From positions 1 to 21,975 of the forward strand of contig CBFIDK010000016.1 of the NCBI GenBank assembly GCA_965661345.1: 21,975 nucleotides of DNA. The letters run 5' to 3'. Made by a program: the position numbers and the translations under genes. Shown here piece by piece: positions 13,980 to 19,905 of the stretch (the stretch's first letter is position 1; each line of letters begins with the position of its first letter). The stretch comes from GCA-2862585 sp965661345. GTDB lineage: Bacteria > Bacteroidota > Bacteroidia > Flavobacteriales > UBA7312. The notes under the pieces were generated by a model that ran no database searches, was not told the DNA's origin, and saw only the letters and a program-made list of their open reading frames with translations.

Positions 13980-16811
13980 ATGTTCATAGCTAAAAACTAT
14001 TTGTTTTTATTACTATTTGTTCCACTTTCATCATTTTCTCAAAGCCTATCTGATTTAAGTTTTGGTACAGATGAAACCTTTGATGTAATTACCTGGAATT
14101 TGGAGAGTTTCCCGAAAGATGGAACGACAACAGTTGGTTATGTGTCTCAAATTATTGCAGAATTAGAGTCTGATGTTATTGGGTTTCAAGAAATAAATAA
14201 TATTGAAACTTTCGAAGAAATGTTAGCAAATATTGACGGTTATAATGGTTATGTTGTTAACTCAAATTATGGCGGAATAAATCTAGCCTATGCCGTAAAA
14301 TCTGATGTTACAGTTATTGATGATTACAAAATATATTCTGAATCAACCTATAACTATGCCTTTGCAGGGCGCTCACCCTATCTTTTACATGTAGAGAAAA
14401 ATAATATAGAATACTACATTATAAACCTTCACTTAAAATGTTGTGGCGATGGAAATTTAGACCTAACCGATAGTTCAGATGAAGAATACAGAAGATGGTT
14501 AGCTCTTAGTTACATCAAAACGTATATTGATAATAATCTTTCAACAGAAAACGTCATTGTTTTAGGCGATTACAACGATGAGTTAACCGATAATGTTGAA
14601 GACAATGTTTTTCAAGATTTAATAGACGATTCTGAAAATTTTCTTTTTGCAGATATGAATATTGCTACTGGAAATCCACAAAGTTTTTCATTTCCTAATT
14701 GGCCAAGTCATCTTGATCATATCCTTATTACGAATGAATTAGTTGACGATTTTAACTCTGAAGGCGGTCAGGTAATGACAATTCCAGTTTACAACTATAT
14801 CGAAGGTGGTTTCAGCAATTATGACAGCTATATTACAGATCATGTTCCAGTAGCTATTAAATTGGTTTATAGTAATGGATGTACAGATAGTTTAGCTCTA
14901 AATTACAATCCAGAGGCTTTGGAAGATGACGGCTCATGTGTTTATGAAAATAATGACGGTATATCACCCCTATTTTTTTCAGAATATGCTGAAGGGAGTT
15001 CTAACAACAAATACATAGAAATTTTTAATCCTACAGAAAATACAGTCAGTTTAGATGATTACGCTATGGCTTTGGTAGTTAATGAGCCTGAAGTAATCGG
15101 AGTTTATGATTCTTGGCATTATTTTGATGCAGGCTCAAATATTGAACCCAATGGTGTCTTTATTGTCGCTCACCCCTCTTCTGAAGTACCAATTTTAGAA
15201 CAAGCGGATATGACCACAACACACCTCAGTAATGGCGATGATGGCATAGCATTAGTATACGGCATTCAGCCGAGTACAAATTCTTCCCCTGAAGATGGTG
15301 GTTATGTGATCATTGACCGTATTGGCGACTGGAACGGTGATCCTGGAAGTGGTTGGTCGGTAGCAGGTATCAACAATGGTACAAAAGATCATACTCTAGT
15401 CAGAAAATGTTCAATTAATCAAGGAAATAATAATTGGAATATATCCGCAGGCAGTACTGCTGAAAATTCTGAATGGACTGTTTTAAATTCTGATAATTGG
15501 GAAAATATCGGAACTCATGAATATCCCTGTTTTGTTGAGATTTTAGGATGCACCGATTCTTTAGCTACTAATTACAACCCTGAAGCAACAAATGATAATG
15601 GTAGTTGTGAATATACTAACTCGCCCTGTGATTTTGTACCTACAGAGTTAATAGTAGATAATATCATACACATTAGAGTGCGCTTCAATTGGTCATTGCC
15701 AGATGAATTGCCCTCACACTATATGATTCGTTATAGACCACTAACTTCAACCAACTGGACAGTTATTACTGCTGGAGCAATTGATGAAAACCCTTATAAT
15801 GGCACTTCTAGAAATAGGTATTTCATGATGCCATCTACTTCATACATTTGGAATATAAGAAGTCGAGTGCTAAACTCTGATTTAAGTATTCAGTGCCAGT
15901 CAGAATGGTCAGAATCGTCTTACTTCACCACGCTTGCAGAATGCCCTAATTTAGAAAATCAATCTGTTCAAACAGAAGCTAACTGGGTTACATTTTATGC
16001 AAATGCTCCTGTGCAAATGGAATCAACATTTTGGCAAGTAAAGGGGAAAATTCGAGAAATAGGACAAGAAAACTACAGGTATGTAATTGGAGAAAATCAT
16101 TTAAATACTTTAAAAGGTAATTTTGATGAAAACACCAATTACCAATGGCATACAAAAGCATGGTGTGTCGGTAATGTTAATCAAGATGGAAATTCAGATT
16201 TAGAATACCATTCAGGTTGGGGTGAATTTTATGATTTTAGTACTGAAGAAGCGTGCAATAAACTTCCAACAGAATTATTCACAACCTCAAATTCATCGGC
16301 AACAGCATTAACAATGCATTGGAATACTCCAATAAATGGAATTCCAGATCATTATTTTTTGGAACTAAATAACCTTACAACCGGACAACTTTTTCAATGG
16401 AATAACATTGATGGCACTAGTACCTCTCAAAGCAAATATGGTCTAACAACTGGTCATGAATTTTCATGGCGAATAAAAGGAGCCTGTAATGAAAATGGCA
16501 CTTCATGGTCTACTCCATTCTCAACTAATGAGTTTTATACTTTAGGTGCAGATCGTTTGGGTTCTAAGGGTAATATTTCTATTTATCCTAACCCAATTAT
16601 AAATATAATCAATATTGAAGGATTATCAGATGAGATTTGTAGTGTTGAAATTTCAAATACTTTGGGTCAAATTGTATTTGACTATCATAACTATCCGACT
16701 TCTTCCTCGTTACTTCAATTAAACATTTCTATTCTATCTAATGGAATTTACTTTATTAAAGTTATTAACGGAAAAAGGGAGGAGAATTTTAAAATTACGA
16801 AGGGATTTTAA
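13980..16811 (+). CDS. Large secreted EEP nuclease with lamin-tail domain and T9SS sorting domain
   Basis: This 943-aa modular secreted protein has a signal peptide at 1-20 (cleavage near SFSQS). An EEP nuclease domain spans about 22-297, with N40 in TWNLE, E71 in FQEIN, D197/N199 in GDYND, HLDHIL (245-250) and D287/H288 in TDHVP. A Cys-rich linker CTDSLALNYNPEALEDDGSC follows (301-320). A lamin-tail (LTD) domain spans about 330-515 (FFSEYAEGSSNNKYIEIFNP). A second linker copy is at 523-545, then fibronectin-III-like beta domains at about 550-855. The T9SS type A sorting domain is at about 865-943 (ISIYPNP, NTLGQIV, LSNGIYFIKV, ENFKI). It would be exported and then anchored or released by T9SS. 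The function is probably breakdown of extracellular DNA or phosphoesters, for nutrients or biofilm turnover; the substrate is inferred. It is divergent from its short paralog. Confidence 0.9.
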   Translation: MFIAKNYLFLLLFVPLSSFSQSLSDLSFGTDETFDVITWNLESFPKDGTTTVGYVSQIIAELESDVIGFQEINNIETFEEMLANIDGYNGYVVNSNYGGINLAYAVKSDVTVIDDYKIYSESTYNYAFAGRSPYLLHVEKNNIEYYIINLHLKCCGDGNLDLTDSSDEEYRRWLALSYIKTYIDNNLSTENVIVLGDYNDELTDNVEDNVFQDLIDDSENFLFADMNIATGNPQSFSFPNWPSHLDHILITNELVDDFNSEGGQVMTIPVYNYIEGGFSNYDSYITDHVPVAIKLVYSNGCTDSLALNYNPEALEDDGSCVYENNDGISPLFFSEYAEGSSNNKYIEIFNPTENTVSLDDYAMALVVNEPEVIGVYDSWHYFDAGSNIEPNGVFIVAHPSSEVPILEQADMTTTHLSNGDDGIALVYGIQPSTNSSPEDGGYVIIDRIGDWNGDPGSGWSVAGINNGTKDHTLVRKCSINQGNNNWNISAGSTAENSEWTVLNSDNWENIGTHEYPCFVEILGCTDSLATNYNPEATNDNGSCEYTNSPCDFVPTELIVDNIIHIRVRFNWSLPDELPSHYMIRYRPLTSTNWTVITAGAIDENPYNGTSRNRYFMMPSTSYIWNIRSRVLNSDLSIQCQSEWSESSYFTTLAECPNLENQSVQTEANWVTFYANAPVQMESTFWQVKGKIREIGQENYRYVIGENHLNTLKGNFDENTNYQWHTKAWCVGNVNQDGNSDLEYHSGWGEFYDFSTEEACNKLPTELFTTSNSSATALTMHWNTPINGIPDHYFLELNNLTTGQLFQWNNIDGTSTSQSKYGLTTGHEFSWRIKGACNENGTSWSTPFSTNEFYTLGADRLGSKGNISIYPNPIINIINIEGLSDEICSVEISNTLGQIVFDYHNYPTSSSLLQLNISILSNGIYFIKVINGKREENFKITKGF
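14877..14945 (+). repeat. Cys-rich CTDSLAxNYNPEA linker repeat, copy 1
   Basis: This codes for residues 300-322 of the large nuclease, pattern GCTDSLAxNYNPEAxxDxGSC. It is a linker common in marine Bacteroidota secreted proteins. It lies between the nuclease and lamin-tail domains. Confidence 0.7.
15546..15614 (+). repeat. Cys-rich CTDSLAxNYNPEA linker repeat, copy 2
   Basis: This codes for residues 523-545 of the same protein and matches copy 1 at most positions (ALNYNPEALEDD versus ATNYNPEATNDN). It lies between the lamin-tail and fibronectin-like domains, so both copies mark domain borders. Confidence 0.7.
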
Positions 16812-16889
16812 TAATTTAATGAAGAATTGAAATACACTAAATACGACTCAAACTTTTTAAAATATTATTATAATTAATTATCTTTTTTA

Positions 16890-18251
16890 ATGTCAACTAA
16901 CAATTCTATTCAAACGAAGTTAACCTTAACACTTACACTTGCACTATTATTTTCAACATTTGCTTTTTCTCAATGTGAAATTGAAGTTAGTGATGTCTCA
17001 ATTTGTCAAAATCAAATGGCAATTTCTTCAGTGTCTGAAAATGAAGAAACTATAAATCTATTAAACGCATACTCTGTTGAAATTTTAGAATTGGAATACG
17101 ATACTTTATTGAAATCTGTAGTTCAAGATATTGGTGATGATGAAGTTTTAGGTCCCTTCAATATTGGTTTTCCATTCTCATTTTACAACCAAGTTTACCA
17201 TCAATTTTGGATTTCATCAAATGGCTTTATCAGTTTCATTGAACCGGGTAATGGTTACAATTCAAATGAAATACCTAATTTAAGTGGTCCATTTGCAGGT
17301 GTTTTTGCGGCATGGGAAGACTGGAATCCGAATGCCAATGGAGAAGTATCTTTCTCAAGTATAAATAATAAAATGATTATTGAATTTAAAAATGTAAGCA
17401 GTTATAATTGTGGTTATGAAGATGGCTTTGCAGGTACTTTTCAAATAGCATTACACAACAATTCAAACTGGATAGACATTAGAATAGTAAATAAGGCCGA
17501 ATGTACCAACTCACTTCAAGGCATTCAAAACCAATACGGAACATTTGCGTTGGCTGTGGAAAATAGAAATTCAACACTGTGGAGTGCCGAAAATCAAACC
17601 ATTAGATTTAAACCACAAAATACTAATAATGTGAATTGGTACAATGCCAATGGTGATTTGGTTTACTCAGGTAGCCCATTGATTTACCAAGCAAATTCAT
17701 CAGAGGAAATGGTTGCTGTATTTAACAACAATAATGGATGCGAAGCTACAGACACCTTTAATATCAATGTATCCTTTCCAACTCCAGAAATTTTCATTGA
17801 AGGTCAAGTTCTACTTTGTGATTTACCCGGATTCGATTACCAATGGTTATTAAACGATGAGATTATTGAAGGTGCAAATTCTCAATATTTTTTCCCAGAA
17901 ACTTCAGGGACTTATACCGTCATGCTTAGTAATGACTTAGGGTGTGAAGAATTATCAACACCTTTTCAGTTCGCTCCATCTGATTTAAACGAAAGAAATA
18001 CGTATTTGAAAAGTTCTGTTTACCCAAATCCAAGCAATGGCATATTCGAACTAATTATAAACTCACCCAAACATGAAAAAATTTCAATTGAAGTTTACAA
18101 TTCACTTGGAAAAATGATTTACTATTCAATCAAAAACTCAATTTCTATTCAGGAGGAAAAATTTGATTTTTCTTCTTATTCTTCAGGAATATATCATTTA
18201 GTTGTTAAAACGCCTGAAAACAATACACATCACAAACTAATTATACAGTAA
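16890..18251 (+). CDS. T9SS type A sorting domain-containing secreted protein, function unknown
   Basis: This 453-aa protein has an N-terminal signal peptide with a short polar lead (MSTNNSIQTK, then a hydrophobic stretch to FAFSQ at 24-28). Residues about 80-242 form a beta-rich domain of the type that starts with GPFNIGFPFSFYNQ and WISSNGFISF. It occurs in many Bacteroidota surface proteins. Residues about 245-360 look like one or two Ig-like/PKD-like domains (NWYNANGDLVYSG; YQWLLNDEIIEGANS; SGTYTVMLSN). Residues about 375-453 are a T9SS type A sorting domain (VYPNPSNGIFEL, YNSLGKMI, SSGIYHLVV, HKLII). No catalytic motif is seen; an adhesin or structural role is a guess. A weak TATCTTTT at 16879-16886, 3 nt before the ATG, is the only promoter-like sequence I see in the 78-nt gap after the nuclease gene. 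Confidence 0.82.
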   Translation: MSTNNSIQTKLTLTLTLALLFSTFAFSQCEIEVSDVSICQNQMAISSVSENEETINLLNAYSVEILELEYDTLLKSVVQDIGDDEVLGPFNIGFPFSFYNQVYHQFWISSNGFISFIEPGNGYNSNEIPNLSGPFAGVFAAWEDWNPNANGEVSFSSINNKMIIEFKNVSSYNCGYEDGFAGTFQIALHNNSNWIDIRIVNKAECTNSLQGIQNQYGTFALAVENRNSTLWSAENQTIRFKPQNTNNVNWYNANGDLVYSGSPLIYQANSSEEMVAVFNNNNGCEATDTFNINVSFPTPEIFIEGQVLLCDLPGFDYQWLLNDEIIEGANSQYFFPETSGTYTVMLSNDLGCEELSTPFQFAPSDLNERNTYLKSSVYPNPSNGIFELIINSPKHEKISIEVYNSLGKMIYYSIKNSISIQEEKFDFSSYSSGIYHLVVKTPENNTHHKLIIQ

Positions 18252-18253
18252 TT

Positions 18254-18652
18254 ATGAATTTAACAAAAGAAACCTATTTTTCAGATTTAATAATCTTAAT
18301 AGTCCGTTTAGCTATTGCAGCTTTAATGTTGACTCATGGATTACCAAAACTAAGCAAACTAATGGCTGGTGGTGAAATAAAATTCGCCAACCCCATTGGA
18401 CTCGGCCCTACAGTTTCACTAATACTAGTCGTATTTTCAGAAGTTTTTTGTTCATTATTAATTGCATTAGGCTACAAATTAAGATTAGCCACAATTCCAC
18501 TAATTATAACAATGTTAGTTGCAGCATTCATAACACATTTAGGAGATGGCATCCAAAAACAAGAGAAAGCTTTACTGTATCTTTTAGTGTATATTTTATT
18601 GATTATTAAAGGAAGTGGGAAATTCTCTCTAGACAATTTACACAAAAGATGA
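18254..18652 (+). CDS. DoxX family inner-membrane protein
   Basis: This 132-aa protein has four hydrophobic segments, at about 10-30, 52-72, 75-93 and 104-120. The DoxX signature is in the first part (VRLAIAALMLTHGLPKLSKL), with a second-helix Glu (VFSEVFCSLLIALG) and the loop GYKLRLATIPL. DoxX proteins are small inner-membrane proteins linked to quinone or thiosulfate oxidation in some organisms, but most, like this one, have no known role. It starts 2 nt after the stop of the T9SS protein gene, so it is probably cotranscribed with it. I see no functional connection. Confidence 0.88.
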   Translation: MNLTKETYFSDLIILIVRLAIAALMLTHGLPKLSKLMAGGEIKFANPIGLGPTVSLILVVFSEVFCSLLIALGYKLRLATIPLIITMLVAAFITHLGDGIQKQEKALLYLLVYILLIIKGSGKFSLDNLHKR

Positions 18653-18672
18653 TATTTGATACTTTACTTTTA

Positions 18673-18680
18673 TATATTTG
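18673..18680 (+). promoter_or_regulatory. Bacteroidota -7 promoter element of the OmpA-like gene
   Basis: TATATTTG matches TAnnTTTG exactly and ends 27 nt before the ATG at 18708. A TTTG at 18655-18658 is present but only 14 nt upstream, shorter than the usual spacing. The in-frame TTG at 18678-18680 is part of this element, not a start codon. Confidence 0.6.
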
Positions 18681-18707
18681 CAACTCTACTTTAACAACTT
18701 CATACCA

Positions 18708-19706
18708 ATGAAATCATTATTATCAGTTCTAATCGTCTTACTATTTTCAACTTCTTCTTATTCTCAATCTAAGAAATCACTCATTTCAAAAAACAAAAGT
18801 CTTGAAGTTGGATTTGGAATTGGCGTTTTATCAGAAGATATTCCCAATTTCTACAGGTTTCAAATTGTTAGTAGAGACTTGCTACTAAATCGATTTGGAC
18901 TTTACTATACCTATGAATACATTGACACTGAAGGTGGTGATTACAGGGATTTATTAGGTTTAACTTACAGATTAAGTAACACCTTTTCTGTTCAGGCTGC
19001 TACCGGATTAACTAACGCCTCATTATTCACCACTACTGGTTTCAGAAAAGAATTAGCAATTGCTTACCATCCACAAAAACTTCCATTTACTTTTACTACT
19101 GGATATTCAACTACACATGGACCAACCTTTACGCTGAATTTTAAACTTTTTGGAAAGAAAAAAAATAAAGAAATAGTATCTAAGGAAGATGTTATTCCTC
19201 CAAAGTTTGAGAATACCAACACCAAAAAAGCTGAAGTTCCTACCATCAAAAATGTTACTCCTAATGTTTCAAAAGAAGTAAACACTACAAAAATTGAAAA
19301 AGAAAAAGCTCCTGTAACTCCAACTCCAGTAAAAACTGTTGATGCCAAACCTAAGGTTAATTACGATAAGCTTTGTGATGACAATAGAGTAAGTAATAAG
19401 TACAACAGCGCAGAACTATCTGATACAGATAAGGATAAGCTAACGAATTTTATTAGCTTTTTAAAATCGAATACTAAGTACAAACTTAAAATTACAGGAA
19501 GAGCAGATAAAATTGGTTCTGAAGAATATAATCTTCAATTGGGTCAAAGAAGAGCTGACAATGCTAAAAAATATTTAGTTAGTAAAGGTGTGAATCCAAG
19601 TCAATTAATTAGCGTATCTATTGGAGAAAGCCAGTCTCAAAATGCTAATACAATAGCTGAAAGAGCTTTAGCAAGAGCCACTGTCTTTAAAATAATTACT
19701 CCGTAA
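18708..19706 (+). CDS. OmpA family outer membrane protein
   Basis: This 332-aa protein starts at ATG 18708 with a typical signal peptide (MKSLLSVLIVLLFSTSSYSQ). An upstream in-frame TTG adds 10 residues ahead of the signal peptide but lies in the promoter. Residues about 25-150 look like a small outer-membrane beta-barrel with alternating aromatic strands, ending in FTLNFKLFG. A Lys/Thr/Pro-rich linker follows at about 150-220. The C-terminal OmpA domain (about 228-332) has ITGRADKIGSEEYNLQLGQR, with D267 and R282 at the peptidoglycan (diaminopimelate)-binding positions. It would join the outer membrane to the murein. The barrel is too short and divergent to assign to a named family. An intrinsic terminator follows at 19734. 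Confidence 0.85.
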   Translation: MKSLLSVLIVLLFSTSSYSQSKKSLISKNKSLEVGFGIGVLSEDIPNFYRFQIVSRDLLLNRFGLYYTYEYIDTEGGDYRDLLGLTYRLSNTFSVQAATGLTNASLFTTTGFRKELAIAYHPQKLPFTFTTGYSTTHGPTFTLNFKLFGKKKNKEIVSKEDVIPPKFENTNTKKAEVPTIKNVTPNVSKEVNTTKIEKEKAPVTPTPVKTVDAKPKVNYDKLCDDNRVSNKYNSAELSDTDKDKLTNFISFLKSNTKYKLKITGRADKIGSEEYNLQLGQRRADNAKKYLVSKGVNPSQLISVSIGESQSQNANTIAERALARATVFKIITP

Positions 19707-19733
19707 TTAAGATTTAAATTAATGAAATTGAAT

Positions 19734-19764
19734 AGAGCTGAAACGTAGTTTCGGCTCTTTTTTT
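19734..19764 (+). terminator. Intrinsic terminator of the OmpA-like gene
   Basis: An 11-bp stem AGAGCTGAAAC / GTTTCGGCTCT (one G-U wobble) with a GTA loop is followed by seven Ts on the plus strand. It lies 28 nt after the stop codon at 19706. Confidence 0.85.
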
Positions 19765-19845
19765 GTTCCATTAAGCATTAATATCATCTTTGTCAAAGCT
19801 TTATCCACTATCCTATTCAAGAACTACATTCACTTGCATTAAACT

Positions 19846-19878
19846 AAAAAAAAACTACTCTCAAATTGAGAGTAGTTT
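19846..19878 (-). terminator. Intrinsic terminator of the GCDS-repeat protein gene
   Basis: A perfect palindrome with 13-nt arms (AAACTACTCTCAA and its complement, 19852-19864 and 19866-19878) around one base is followed on the minus strand by a run of nine Ts (three of them in the stem). Read on the minus strand it lies 27 nt after the stop at 19906. With the terminator at 19734 it separates two convergent genes. Confidence 0.85.
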
Positions 19879-19905
19879 AAATTTTTAATTTGAATTATCG
19901 TACTA

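Noticed and set aside
19064..19348. 94-codon minus-strand frame opposite the OmpA-like gene
   Set aside because: It mirrors the Lys/Thr/Pro-rich linker, which gives a hydrophobic shadow on the other strand. It has no family resemblance.
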